DNA from: JANXQG01 sp037147235
GTDB lineage: Bacteria > Planctomycetota > Planctomycetia > Pirellulales > Thermoguttaceae
Length of the DNA stretch: 8,442 nucleotides
Direction of reading: 5' to 3'
NCBI GenBank assembly: GCA_037147235.1
Contig: JBAWVO010000284.1
Coordinates: forward strand, 1 to 8,442
Shown here: positions 1 to 6,998 of the stretch, piece by piece
Layout of the letters: each line of letters starts with the position of its first letter
Position numbering within the stretch: position 1 is the stretch's first letter
Made by a program: the position numbers and the translations under genes
Notes under the pieces: generated by a model
The model's input: the letters and a program-made list of their open reading frames with translations, nothing else
The model's database searches: none
What the model was told of the DNA's origin: nothing

Positions 1-2
1 TG

Positions 3-25
3 GGCAGGCGGGACGCCCGCACCAC
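3..25. repeat. GC-rich palindromic interspersed repeat
   Basis: The core at 8-20 is an inverted repeat with 5-base arms GCGGG and CCCGC around ACG, set inside GGCAGGCGGGACGCCCGCAC. I recall this sequence as a common dispersed repeat in planctomycete genomes, mostly between genes. The element may extend left beyond the window. No coding role is seen. Confidence 0.55.
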
Positions 26-91
26 AATTATCCGCAAACCCGGCGGAGAGCCTCTTATCTTTTTCGTGTGTTTCGTCTGTTTCATGGTTGC

Positions 92-119
92 TTGCCCTTG
101 TGCCGTAATCGGCTAGAAT
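92..119 (+). promoter_or_regulatory. Probable sigma70-like promoter for the aspartic protease gene
   Basis: A -35-like TTGCCC (92-97) and a -10-like TAGAAT (114-119) are separated by 16 bases. This would place the transcription start near 126 and leave a leader of about 45 bases before the ATG at 171. The -10 box matches consensus at 5 of 6 positions and the -35 box at 4 of 6. Confidence 0.45.
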
Positions 120-170
120 GCAATGCATGGCAGAAACGTGCGATTACTGAACCATTTCAGAAGATGAACG

Positions 171-590
171 ATGGGCGAAGTGAAAGTCAATGTGGCGTTG
201 GAGAACTACGGTGACCGAGAGTTAGTCATTCGTGGATTTCTCCCTGAAGACCAGGTCCGCTCGCAGCGCGTCGATGTGGTGGTGGACAGCGGGGCCGTGA
301 TGCTGATGCTGCCACAGGATCTGGTGGAAGCACTCGGCCTGCGAATGTTGCGCAAAGCCATTGTGACCTACGCGGACGAACGGAAAGAAGAACGCGATGT
401 CGCGGGGGTCGTATCGGTGAAGGTCGCAGGCCGCAGCGTCGAGACCAGTTGTGTGGTTGGGCCGCCCGGGAGCGAGCCGCTGCTCGGCCAAATTGTACTC
501 GAAGAAGCCGACCTGTTGATCGATTGTGCCAACCAGCGACTCATCGTCCGACCGGAATCTCCCTACTTGCCGACGCTGAAATTGAAGTAA
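171..590 (+). CDS. Retropepsin-like (clan AA) aspartic protease, small single-domain protein
   Basis: This 139-residue protein has the retroviral-type aspartic protease layout. A beta hairpin leads into the active-site motif DSGA (Asp39-Ser40-Gly41-Ala42) preceded by VDVVV, and a second signature follows near the C-terminus, PLLGQIVLEEADLLID (residues 103-118), the hydrophobic-Gly stretch that closes the active site in this fold. One catalytic Asp per chain implies a homodimer, as in retropepsins. There is no signal peptide or membrane segment, so it should be cytoplasmic. The length fits bacterial single-domain clan AA proteases, whose substrates are generally unknown. The ATG at 171 has only a weak purine-rich AGAAG upstream, but no better in-frame start exists. 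The gene stands alone and converges on the hydrolase gene, so a functional link to the MoxR operon is not indicated. Confidence 0.8.
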   Translation: MGEVKVNVALENYGDRELVIRGFLPEDQVRSQRVDVVVDSGAVMLMLPQDLVEALGLRMLRKAIVTYADERKEERDVAGVVSVKVAGRSVETSCVVGPPGSEPLLGQIVLEEADLLIDCANQRLIVRPESPYLPTLKLK

Positions 591-608
591 AGTCCGCACT
601 TTCCTTTC

Positions 609-1901
609 TTACGGCTTGACCACAACGAGTTCGGAAGCGGCGTGATTGTTGCGCCCGCCGCCCTGGGCACGGAACCCGTAGACAAAAAATGCCGTGGTTC
701 CCTGCGGCAGTCGCGCCTTGGCGATCAGTTCATCCTTGCCGAGGTTGCATTGGATGAATTTCCATTTGCGGTTTTTCCAAGGACCACCGGACGTCGTGCA
801 GTAAATCCAGGCCTCCGTGAAGTTGCCCTTGTATTTCGTATGCACGATGCCGGTAGCGGGATGGATTTCCGGCCGTTCCAGTTTTGGCAGGGGTGGGCTG
901 CCTTTCACGATGCTATCGGCAAAGTCCCAAATTTCAGGGGCATCCTCCCATCCGTTGCCATGACCGTGAGCCAAAAACGGCCGCAAGCACAAGCTACTCG
1001 GTCCGCCCGCGGCTTTAGCCGACTTCGCAAAGATATTGATTTGAAAGACGGGGTCCGCCACTCCGGTCACCCACAGCATCGGCATTTTGGCGGAGGGCAA
1101 ATGAGCCGAGGGATCCCACTTGGTGCGGTAATCCTGGAACTGTTCGGCGGTCATGTTCTTCGGCGGGAACCATTGCGTCAGACCTGGGTTGTCGCTCTCG
1201 TGGATAAAGCCGCATCCGTAAACGGGAATGACAAAAGCAAACCGCGAGTCCACGCCAGCTCCGGCGCTCACGATTGTCCCACCCCAGGAAATCCCCGTGA
1301 GGCCGATCTTTTTAGGATTGATTTCCTGGAACGAGCACAACAGGGAATTCGCACGGATCACATCGGCCACCGCATGATAGAACCATTGTTCTTTGTCGGG
1401 CAGAGCACGATCTCCGAACCAATCCACGCGAGCAGGCCCGGCATTTTCATGGCTGGCCCCAAGCGGGAGATTGCCTTCCATTCCATGATCCTTGCCGCCC
1501 GGCAGATGACCTTCGAGATCCATGGCGATGGCCGCATAACCGTGGCTATTCCAGTTCCTGACCCACCCGGGATAGGCGGTGCCGCCACCGCCATGGGCAC
1601 ATACCACTGCGGGCCAGCCGCCCGCCGGGGGAGTCCCTTGCGGAGCCGCGTAGTAGGCAAACACCCAAGTCGGCTTGCCCTTGTAATCCGCCCCCTCGTA
1701 GAAAAGCGAGCGCAACCCCTTCGCGGGACGTTCCGTGGTGGCGTGAATCAGAGGCGGCTTCATCAGTGCGGCACCATCCCAAGGCATTGCCTCGTTTCCC
1801 GGCTTAGACTCTGCTGACATCGCCGGAACGGCGCATGCCATCATCAGGATCGCCACTAACTTAACACCCGTGACCATCATTCGTGTTTCGTCGATTTTCA
1901 T
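609..1901 (-). CDS. Secreted dienelactone hydrolase/acetyl esterase-like alpha/beta hydrolase
   Basis: From the ATG at 1901 the protein has 430 residues. It begins with a signal peptide: hydrophobic core VKLVAILMMACAVPA, likely cleaved after AMSA near residue 30. An alpha/beta hydrolase domain follows, with an oxyanion-type HGGGG (103-107), nucleophile elbow GISWGG with Ser205, Asp283 in VADPVF, and His312 or His314 in AHGHGNGW, so the triad appears complete. Residues about 340-430 look like a separate beta-sandwich rich in aromatic residues. The family covers esterases such as acetyl-xylan or cephalosporin esterases and S9-like peptidases; the substrate cannot be read here. The frame stays open to a TTG at 1979, but 1901 is preferred because a promoter at 1951-1979 places the transcript start downstream of that TTG and because the extra 26 residues would bury the signal peptide. 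A start at 1880, giving an ideal 23-residue signal, is also possible. Confidence 0.85.
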   Translation of the reverse strand: MKIDETRMMVTGVKLVAILMMACAVPAMSAESKPGNEAMPWDGAALMKPPLIHATTERPAKGLRSLFYEGADYKGKPTWVFAYYAAPQGTPPAGGWPAVVCAHGGGGTAYPGWVRNWNSHGYAAIAMDLEGHLPGGKDHGMEGNLPLGASHENAGPARVDWFGDRALPDKEQWFYHAVADVIRANSLLCSFQEINPKKIGLTGISWGGTIVSAGAGVDSRFAFVIPVYGCGFIHESDNPGLTQWFPPKNMTAEQFQDYRTKWDPSAHLPSAKMPMLWVTGVADPVFQINIFAKSAKAAGGPSSLCLRPFLAHGHGNGWEDAPEIWDFADSIVKGSPPLPKLERPEIHPATGIVHTKYKGNFTEAWIYCTTSGGPWKNRKWKFIQCNLGKDELIAKARLPQGTTAFFVYGFRAQGGGRNNHAASELVVVKP

Positions 1902-1950
1902 TACGGCAGGCCCATGCTGACTGAACGGACAGAAAATTTGAACTTCCCCG

Positions 1951-1979
1951 ATTCTACATTGAACGGAACCCGTAGTCAA
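1951..1979 (-). promoter_or_regulatory. Sigma70-like promoter of the hydrolase gene, overlapping the upstream stop codon
   Basis: On the minus strand TTGACT (1979-1974) and TAGAAT (1956-1951) are separated by exactly 17 bases, each matching consensus at 5 of 6 positions. The TGA stop codon of the VWA gene (1978-1976) lies inside the -35 box. Transcription would start near 1944, about 43 bases before the ATG at 1901. The hydrolase can therefore be expressed apart from the MoxR operon, although read-through from the operon is not excluded. Confidence 0.6.
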
Positions 1980-4186
1980 TGTGCCACACGGTAATGTGCC
2001 CTACCCGTCCGCCTCACTGCCAGATCAACCAAGAGTACAACCAACCCTGCGCCAAGCAGCCAAGGCCACAAGAACATCGTCCGTAAACCGGTTATCTCGG
2101 TCGGTTCGAGAGTGACATCCACCTTGGCCGCGACCTCGGGCATGTGCAGCACGACCGCGCCACCCCGCACGTTTTCGATCAGCTTCCCATCGCGATGGAT
2201 CTGCCCTTCAATCCAATAGGTTCCCTGTCCCGCCGCTTGCGACCCGGCATAGCGGCCGGGGGCGACCTGCGTCAAGGGAACTGCGGAGTGACTCTCACCC
2301 GCCCCAACTCGACCCTTTTCCGAAGGGAGAGGGGAACTTGAAGTGACGGTTACTTTAGCCTCGGCCCCGTTGATGAAGCGGCCGTCGCGGTCGGCAGCAT
2401 CGAGCGTGAAGGACAATCGGCCGTCAACCGCCTCGGCATTGAGCTGCAAGGTCTTGGGCACGTCATGCCGCATCGTCTGCCGCACGAGTTGCACCCAGAA
2501 CTTGCCGAAGCCGGACCAGTTCAGCCAAGGTGCGGCCCAGCGGCTTTGAATATCGGAAGTGAAGGCCGCCGTGGTGCCGCCGCCATAACGCCAGAGGGCC
2601 AGGATCGGCTCACCGGTCTTGCTGGTCAACACGACGTGACTCTCCGGCCTGGCCTGCGTTTCCACATAGCCCAGGAGCGTCGGGGCCTGGGACATATCCA
2701 GCCCGCGGAGTATCTGTGTGGCGTGAAGCACCTGGGGGAAGAACGGCTCTTCGGTGATGCCGATCTTGGCAGCCACGCCGGTATCGGTCTCAAAAATCCG
2801 CGGCACCTTCTCCGCGTCGGCACAGAAATAGGCCCGCCCCTTGGCTTTGTCGGCGATCGATTGCAGGAACGGTTGGGCCGGTTCGCTCCCCACGCCCACG
2901 GTCGTCATGGTAATCCCCTCGGCGGCAATCTTTTGCGCCAAGCCGTCGAAGTCGCCCGGCTCGCCCAGTCCATCCGTCATGACGATAATATGCTTCAAGT
3001 CGGCGAAGGACTCGCGGAGCGAGAGATAGGCCTGCTCCAGAGGCGGGTACATGTTCGTGCTGCCCTCGGCCTGGATGGTGTCGATCTTGGCGATGATCTT
3101 CTGCTTGTCGGTCACAGGCACCAGAGGCCAGATCCAGCGGCTGCGGTCTTCAAAGACGAGCACGCCCACCTGGTCGCGCGGATCGAGCATGTTGACGGCC
3201 GTCCGCAGGGCCACCTTGGCCAGATCGATGTTGCGGACCTTCGCGTTGCCGGCAATCGGGTCGTTCATGGAACCGGAGATATCGAGCACCAGGACCATCG
3301 CCAGGGTCCGCTTAGGCTTGTTCTCCCGCACTTTGGAAATCACCGGCAGAATTTTTTCCAGCGTCGTATGATGATAACCGCCGGCCGTGGCCGAGAACGA
3401 ACGGTCGCCGCCGACAACGATCAATCCTCCGCGATCGTCGCGCACGTAGGTTTGCAATGCCTTCATCCGTGGCTCAGGCAGGGCCGCGGCAGGCACGTTG
3501 GAGAGAATGATTAGGTCGTAATTGACAAGCGGACCCGCGGGCAGTTCCCGCTGGACTTCGACCTCGACATTCTCGCATGCAAGTGCTTTTTTGAGATGTT
3601 CCGCCAGCACCTTCTGGCTTTCGACCAGCAACACGCGCGGCGGCGGATCGACGTAAACGGCACAAGCACTTCCATTTTCATCAGGCCACGTGCCATGCTC
3701 GTCTTTGACTCGAATGGAGTAAACCACCCGCGAGGGCTTCAACACGACATCGGAAAAAATCTTGTGGTTCTCTTGAACAACCAGCGACAGGGTCTTCTTT
3801 AGCAGCGGTCGTGAGTCACGGAGCAGTTCTACCGTGGCCTGGCCGGCCGTCTTGGACCGCAGGAGAACCTTGAGAGAAAACGGTTCGCCGGCTCGAATGT
3901 TGTCCGAGGCAGTAATTTCGACCGTGGGCGGCGCGTCCTGGCCGCGACTTTCCAGCCACTTGGCCTCGATGATCTGCTGACGATCGATCCCGGTTGCTTG
4001 CGGTCCGGCCAATCCAGTCGCCACGAGCAACAACAGCAAACTTCGCAGCAGCAGCGACACCATTTTCCGGGCCGGCGAGAACTGCACTAGCGACCGCCAC
4101 CCGAAAATCAACAGCAGCGGCAGCATAGCCAGCAGTGCAAACCAGACTGGGCGAACGAACTCGATTTGCCAGGAGAATAGCGTCAT
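1976..4186 (-). CDS. Membrane-anchored VWA protein with GATase-like flanking region
   Basis: This 736-residue protein has two N-terminal membrane segments (about 12-28 and 42-61) and one near the C-terminus (about 704-722), so the central part should face away from the cytoplasm. Residues 85-180 look like a beta-sandwich. Residues 184-285 resemble the glutamine-amidotransferase-like fold of such proteins (YDLIILSNVP, then RGGLIVVGGDRSF and GGY), without an evident catalytic Cys-His pair. A VWA domain at 296-455 has a complete metal site: DISGS (302-306), Thr377 in GSTNM and Asp405 in MTDG. Residues 580-690 appear to be beta-sandwich and carry a repeat-derived stretch at 616-632. The first VWA domain that I recall in longer planctomycete relatives, between the second membrane segment and the beta-sandwich, is missing. 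The start lies 1 base after the BatA-like stop codon and lacks a clear ribosome site, so translational coupling is likely. It is the last gene of the operon. Confidence 0.88.
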   Translation of the reverse strand: MTLFSWQIEFVRPVWFALLAMLPLLLIFGWRSLVQFSPARKMVSLLLRSLLLLLVATGLAGPQATGIDRQQIIEAKWLESRGQDAPPTVEITASDNIRAGEPFSLKVLLRSKTAGQATVELLRDSRPLLKKTLSLVVQENHKIFSDVVLKPSRVVYSIRVKDEHGTWPDENGSACAVYVDPPPRVLLVESQKVLAEHLKKALACENVEVEVQRELPAGPLVNYDLIILSNVPAAALPEPRMKALQTYVRDDRGGLIVVGGDRSFSATAGGYHHTTLEKILPVISKVRENKPKRTLAMVLVLDISGSMNDPIAGNAKVRNIDLAKVALRTAVNMLDPRDQVGVLVFEDRSRWIWPLVPVTDKQKIIAKIDTIQAEGSTNMYPPLEQAYLSLRESFADLKHIIVMTDGLGEPGDFDGLAQKIAAEGITMTTVGVGSEPAQPFLQSIADKAKGRAYFCADAEKVPRIFETDTGVAAKIGITEEPFFPQVLHATQILRGLDMSQAPTLLGYVETQARPESHVVLTSKTGEPILALWRYGGGTTAAFTSDIQSRWAAPWLNWSGFGKFWVQLVRQTMRHDVPKTLQLNAEAVDGRLSFTLDAADRDGRFINGAEAKVTVTSSSPLPSEKGRVGAGESHSAVPLTQVAPGRYAGSQAAGQGTYWIEGQIHRDGKLIENVRGGAVVLHMPEVAAKVDVTLEPTEITGLRTMFLWPWLLGAGLVVLLVDLAVRRTGRAHYRVAH
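2291..2336. repeat. Degenerate intragenic CCCTCTCCC/GGGAGAGGG repeat
   Basis: Inside the last VWA gene the plus strand reads CTCACCCGCCCC, then CGACCC, then GAAGGGAGAGGGG. This matches the element at 5157-5193 in the same orientation, with an expanded and mutated centre. It encodes residues about 616-632, including PLPSEKGRVGAGE. It is in a different codon phase from the other copy and contains no stop codon. Confidence 0.5.
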
Positions 4187-4187
4187 A

Positions 4188-5981
4188 TTAACTGGTCCAA
4201 CGTCGTTGATACAGGCACCATTCCAGGATCAAAAGCACCGCTGCCAACACGGCCGGCACAATCCACAGCGGCGGCAAGGGTTTTTGTAGAACCAAGGCCG
4301 AAGCATCGGTGCCGATGTCGGATGGGACGCGAAGATCGTGGAGCGTGGAGCGTGGAGCGTGGAGCGTTGGGAGCAGACCATCTGACGCCTCACGCCCCAC
4401 GCCCAACGCCTCACGCCCCACGCCCAACGCCTCACGCCTCACGCCCCACGCCTCACGCCCAACGACCTCATCCTTCCACGGCTGTTGCCCATCGAGCCAG
4501 TCCAGTGCCTGGGCAATCAACGGCGGAAACGCGGCTTGCATCGCAAGATTACTCGTAGCCAAGTCGCCGGTGATCACCACCACGCGGCCCTGCGGACGAT
4601 CGATTGCGTAGCCTAGCGGTGTCGTGTTGGCCCAGAGGATCGGCCTCGCGACAGTGCGAACCGACTCGGCAATTTGCAGTTGTTGGGCCTCCGGCAAATA
4701 CGCGTCGAACAACCGCACGCCCGCCATGATCGGCGAACTATCCTCCACGCGCGTGACGAGCGGATCGGTCACGGCCGCGCCTAATTGCCATAAATCGCAC
4801 GCTTCCGGGGTGAAAACCAACGCCGGGCCAGCCGGCAGTGTATGCGGCGTTTTGCCATCGATGACGTAAATTGCCTTCCGTACGTCAGGCTTTCCAGCCT
4901 GACCTTTTCCCTCTTCCTCATCGGAAATCAATTCCACCCGCCGATTGGCCGCCAAAATCTCCTTCAGGCAGGATCGCTCACCAGCCACGAACTTCACGCG
5001 GTGTGCGGTGGGTGCCGCCGGGACATCGAGCGTGGCCGTGTTGTCAAACAGGTAGGCGTCGCCCGGTTCAACCTTGGCCGTCAAGCGGGCAGCCACGGGA
5101 AGGTCCAATGTAAAGACATGCTGCAAACGGCCGTCTTTTGCGATAGTAAAAGATTGCCCCTCACCCCCTGCCCCTCTCCCAGAGGGAGAGGGGAGTTTTT
5201 CAGACTTCTCATCAACAACCGCAAGCGTCACCGAACCCTTGGCCGATTGGTCGCCCTGGTTCCGCACTTCGATCAGGACCTCGCATTTCACCGGTTCGGC
5301 TTTGCTTCGCCGCGCGGTAAAGTAGGTAATCGCCAGGTTGCTCATCGCGGTGCCTACTCGCAGCACCTCGACGCCGCTCTCCTGTATCCGTTTTGTGGAT
5401 TCCTTGGAACAAGCGTCGGTAATCAGCACGATCCGCGGCGGAAACTTGTCCGGCGAGCCAATCTCGCGAGCCAGCTTTACGGCCCACTCAATCGCCGCCG
5501 GCTCGGCCATCGCTTGTACGGATTCGACTGCCGCCATGGGCAATGCCTGATTGCTCGTCGGCGGCTGAACCTCGATCGGCACCGGACTGACCGTGACCAC
5601 GGCCATTTCATCGCATGAGCGGAGGCTTTCGATCAATCGCCTGGCCGTCTCTTTGGCCGCATCCAGTCGTGTCGGCTGCACATCGGTCGCCCGCATGGTG
5701 GCTGAGTTATCGATGATCAGCACCATACGCTTCGAGGCGGGAATCTGCGGCCCCGCTGCCGCTAAGGCGATGAGTACCACGATGAGCATTTGCACGGCCA
5801 CCGAGACCTTGGTTCGCCAGTGTTGCCATCGCGAGCGAAACTTCTCTTCGGCCAGGGCCTTCTTCCAGAAGAGATCCGTGCCGACAGTATGGCTCAGTAC
5901 ACGGACCCGCAGCCAATATAGCAGCGCAACAGGGATCAGCAGGACCAGCAACAGCAATGCTAGCGGATGGGCGAAGTTCAT
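4188..5981 (-). CDS. BatA-like membrane-anchored VWA protein carrying several repeat insertions
   Basis: This 597-residue protein starts with a BatA-type N-terminal region (FAHPLALLLLVLLIPVALLYWLRVR), has a second membrane segment at about 59-77 and a third at 573-589 near the C-terminus. A VWA-like domain spans about 85-212. Its metal site is weakened: DNSAT (91-95) in place of DxSxS, Asp189 in LITDA, and no obvious MIDAS threonine between them. Residues 230-320 look like a CARDB/Fn3-type sandwich (VLIEVRNQGDQSAKGSVTL). Residues 325-500 form a further domain ending in VVVITGDLATSN, with a possible GATase-like fold. Three stretches come from DNA repeats: 265-275 (SPSGRGAGGEG), 360-367 (GQAGKPDV) and about 508-549 (heptamer-derived). 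The start overlaps the DUF58 stop codon as ATGA with no ribosome site, implying coupling. A passive partner of the other VWA protein is plausible, given the incomplete metal site. Confidence 0.87.
   Translation of the reverse strand: MNFAHPLALLLLVLLIPVALLYWLRVRVLSHTVGTDLFWKKALAEEKFRSRWQHWRTKVSVAVQMLIVVLIALAAAGPQIPASKRMVLIIDNSATMRATDVQPTRLDAAKETARRLIESLRSCDEMAVVTVSPVPIEVQPPTSNQALPMAAVESVQAMAEPAAIEWAVKLAREIGSPDKFPPRIVLITDACSKESTKRIQESGVEVLRVGTAMSNLAITYFTARRSKAEPVKCEVLIEVRNQGDQSAKGSVTLAVVDEKSEKLPSPSGRGAGGEGQSFTIAKDGRLQHVFTLDLPVAARLTAKVEPGDAYLFDNTATLDVPAAPTAHRVKFVAGERSCLKEILAANRRVELISDEEEGKGQAGKPDVRKAIYVIDGKTPHTLPAGPALVFTPEACDLWQLGAAVTDPLVTRVEDSSPIMAGVRLFDAYLPEAQQLQIAESVRTVARPILWANTTPLGYAIDRPQGRVVVITGDLATSNLAMQAAFPPLIAQALDWLDGQQPWKDEVVGREAWGVRREALGVGREALGVGREASDGLLPTLHAPRSTLHDLRVPSDIGTDASALVLQKPLPPLWIVPAVLAAVLLILEWCLYQRRWTS
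4338..4461. repeat. Two back-to-back 7-bp tandem repeat arrays inside the BatA-like gene
   Basis: On the plus strand four perfect copies of GTGGAGC occupy 4338-4365. After 19 bases, eleven copies of ACGCCYM (ACGCCTC, ACGCCCC, ACGCCCA) occupy 4385-4461. The first three units repeat as a 21-base block (4385-4405 and 4406-4426), which gives the heptapeptide REALGVG. The arrays have opposite purine bias and are nearly complementary, so the mRNA could fold back on itself. The array encodes the segment just before the C-terminal membrane anchor. Confidence 0.9.
4884..4903. repeat. Short palindromic repeat inside the BatA-like gene
   Basis: GTCAGGCTTTCCAGCCTGAC has 8-base arms (GTCAGGCT and AGCCTGAC) around a 4-base centre. 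I recall the same sequence, often preceded by CCGTAC as here, as an abundant dispersed repeat in Pirellulales-type genomes. In the BatA-like frame it encodes GQAGKPDV (360-367), between the Glu-rich EEEGK and the strand KAIYVIDG, which suggests a surface loop that tolerates insertion. Confidence 0.75.
5157..5193. repeat. Intragenic hairpin repeat CCCCTCTCCC-AGA-GGGAGAGGGG
   Basis: A perfect inverted repeat has 10-base arms at 5171-5180 and 5184-5193 around AGA, preceded by CCCCTCACCCCCTG. It is translated in the BatA-like protein as SPSGRGAGGEG, in the linker between beta strands near residue 270. I recall this type of element as widely dispersed in bacterial genomes, usually between genes. 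A degenerate copy lies at 2291-2336. Confidence 0.75.
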
Positions 5982-6889
5982 GACACGGCCACCGCGGGTT
6001 GGAGTGGTGACGCGAGCCGATCACGACGGCAGCCGAGCACGCGCAGAAAGACCTCGTCCTCGGCCATGTCGCACGGAATTGGCATGTAGACGATACCCCG
6101 TCGCCGGCAATACTCGCGCACTGCATTGTGAAATTCGGCCACCAAGGCCCGGTATCGCCGGACGGTTCGCTCAGTGATCGTGACTTTCATGCCGGTTTGC
6201 GATTCGACGTCGATGAGATCCATGTCGCCCAGCAGCGCAGACGCAGCGTCGCTGGGATCGACGAGATGCACGAGGCGCGGATCGTAGCCGTAGAACCGCA
6301 GCAGATCGAACCCGCGCTGAAAACCGTTGGGATCGTACAGGTCGCTGATCACCACGACCGGTCCGCTGCGCTGCGGCCGCCGCACGAACATCTCGACGGC
6401 ACGCAGCAGATTGGTCTTCGGGCCGCGAGGCGACAGCTCTTCGAGAAACCGCAACAGCCGTAATATCCGCGAGGCATGTCGCAGCGGAGGCAGATCGGCA
6501 ACCAGCCCATCGGAAAACGCGGCCACGATCAGCCGATCGAGATTCATCAGGCTCACGTAGCCTAGAACCGCCGCAATTTGCCGCGCCAACTGAAACTTCG
6601 CCGGATGGCCAAGTCCCATGCTGGGCGAGCAGTCCAGGAGCAGATGGACGTCGCGATCAGACTGGCCTTCAAACAACTTGATCCGCAGTTCATCCCGCCG
6701 GGCACAATGAGTCCAGTCGATGGCGTGAAAATCATCACCGGGTGAATAGTCGCGATGGCCGGTCACCTCGGTTCCGCCGCCGGGCAGCTTCTTTCGCACC
6801 GCAGCCAACAGCGGACTGCCACCGGTCCGCGCAGCGGAAAGCGAGAGCAGTTCCGTTCGTTTCAACAGTTGGGGGGAAAAAATGGGCAT
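5978..6889 (-). CDS. DUF58 family protein with VWA-like fold
   Basis: The 303-residue protein carries the DUF58 signature across residues 45-90: HRDYSPGDDFHAIDWTHCAR, then ELRIKLFEG, then VHLLLDCSPSM. The DUF58 region continues into a VWA-like fold with an intact metal site: DCSPS (86-90), Thr159 in GPKTN and Asp183 in VISDLYD. There is no signal peptide or membrane segment, so it should be cytoplasmic. DUF58 proteins are almost always encoded beside MoxR ATPases and are thought to act as their adaptor or client; that role is inferred from context. The ATG at 6889 is 109 bases beyond the moxR stop codon and has no clear Shine-Dalgarno sequence. The stop codon overlaps the next start by 4 bases. 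About 300 residues is normal for the shorter members of the family that lack N-terminal membrane helices. Confidence 0.93.
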   Translation of the reverse strand: MPIFSPQLLKRTELLSLSAARTGGSPLLAAVRKKLPGGGTEVTGHRDYSPGDDFHAIDWTHCARRDELRIKLFEGQSDRDVHLLLDCSPSMGLGHPAKFQLARQIAAVLGYVSLMNLDRLIVAAFSDGLVADLPPLRHASRILRLLRFLEELSPRGPKTNLLRAVEMFVRRPQRSGPVVVISDLYDPNGFQRGFDLLRFYGYDPRLVHLVDPSDAASALLGDMDLIDVESQTGMKVTITERTVRRYRALVAEFHNAVREYCRRRGIVYMPIPCDMAEDEVFLRVLGCRRDRLASPLQPAVAVS

Positions 6890-6906
6890 GGGAGATATTT
6901 GGAGTA

Positions 6907-6928
6907 CGGTAATTCATTACCGCTTTTT
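6907..6928 (+). terminator. Small hairpin with T-run in the moxR-DUF58 gap, plus-strand polarity
   Basis: CGGTAAT and ATTACCG at 6907-6913 and 6916-6922 form an inverted repeat, followed by C and TTTTT (6924-6928). As a terminator it would act on plus-strand (antisense) transcripts. On the operon strand there is no T-run after it, so it should not block DUF58. It lies 18-33 bases before the DUF58 start and could affect mRNA processing instead. Confidence 0.3.
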
Positions 6929-6935
6929 ATTCACG

Positions 6936-6975
6936 CTTTCATGCTCTTTACGATGTTCTCGCCGAGAACCTCCGT
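6936..6975 (-). pseudogene. Degenerate duplicate of the moxR 3' end
   Basis: The minus strand here reads ACGGAGGTTCTC, then ATCGTAAAGAGCATGAA. It aligns without gaps to the end of moxR (about 7007-7046) over some 37 bases with seven mismatches. Conceptually it reads TEVLGENIVKSMKA followed by TGA, against SEVLIDSIVKSMNSK and stop in MoxR. Two of the differences are synonymous. The offset is 71 bases, and the copy is out of frame with the intact gene. Confidence 0.5.
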
Positions 6976-6998
6976 GTCTCGCTTGCGGTTTAGCGACC

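Noticed and set aside
118..150. Ten-codon upstream open frame before the aspartic protease
   Set aside because: It starts inside the likely -10 box and upstream of the predicted transcript start, so it would not be transcribed.
589..602. Weak hairpin AAAGT-CCGC-ACTTT between the convergent genes, as a shared terminator
   Set aside because: Only a 5-bp A/T-rich stem with an interrupted T-run after it; too weak to call, although termination must occur near here.
642..1817. 391-codon plus-strand open frame opposite the hydrolase
   Set aside because: The minus strand carries a signal peptide and full alpha/beta hydrolase motifs; the plus-strand product has no recognisable features.
1902..1979. 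N-terminal extension of the hydrolase to the TTG at 1979
   Set aside because: The predicted transcript start (about 1944) lies downstream of this TTG, and the extension would place 26 residues ahead of a clear signal peptide.
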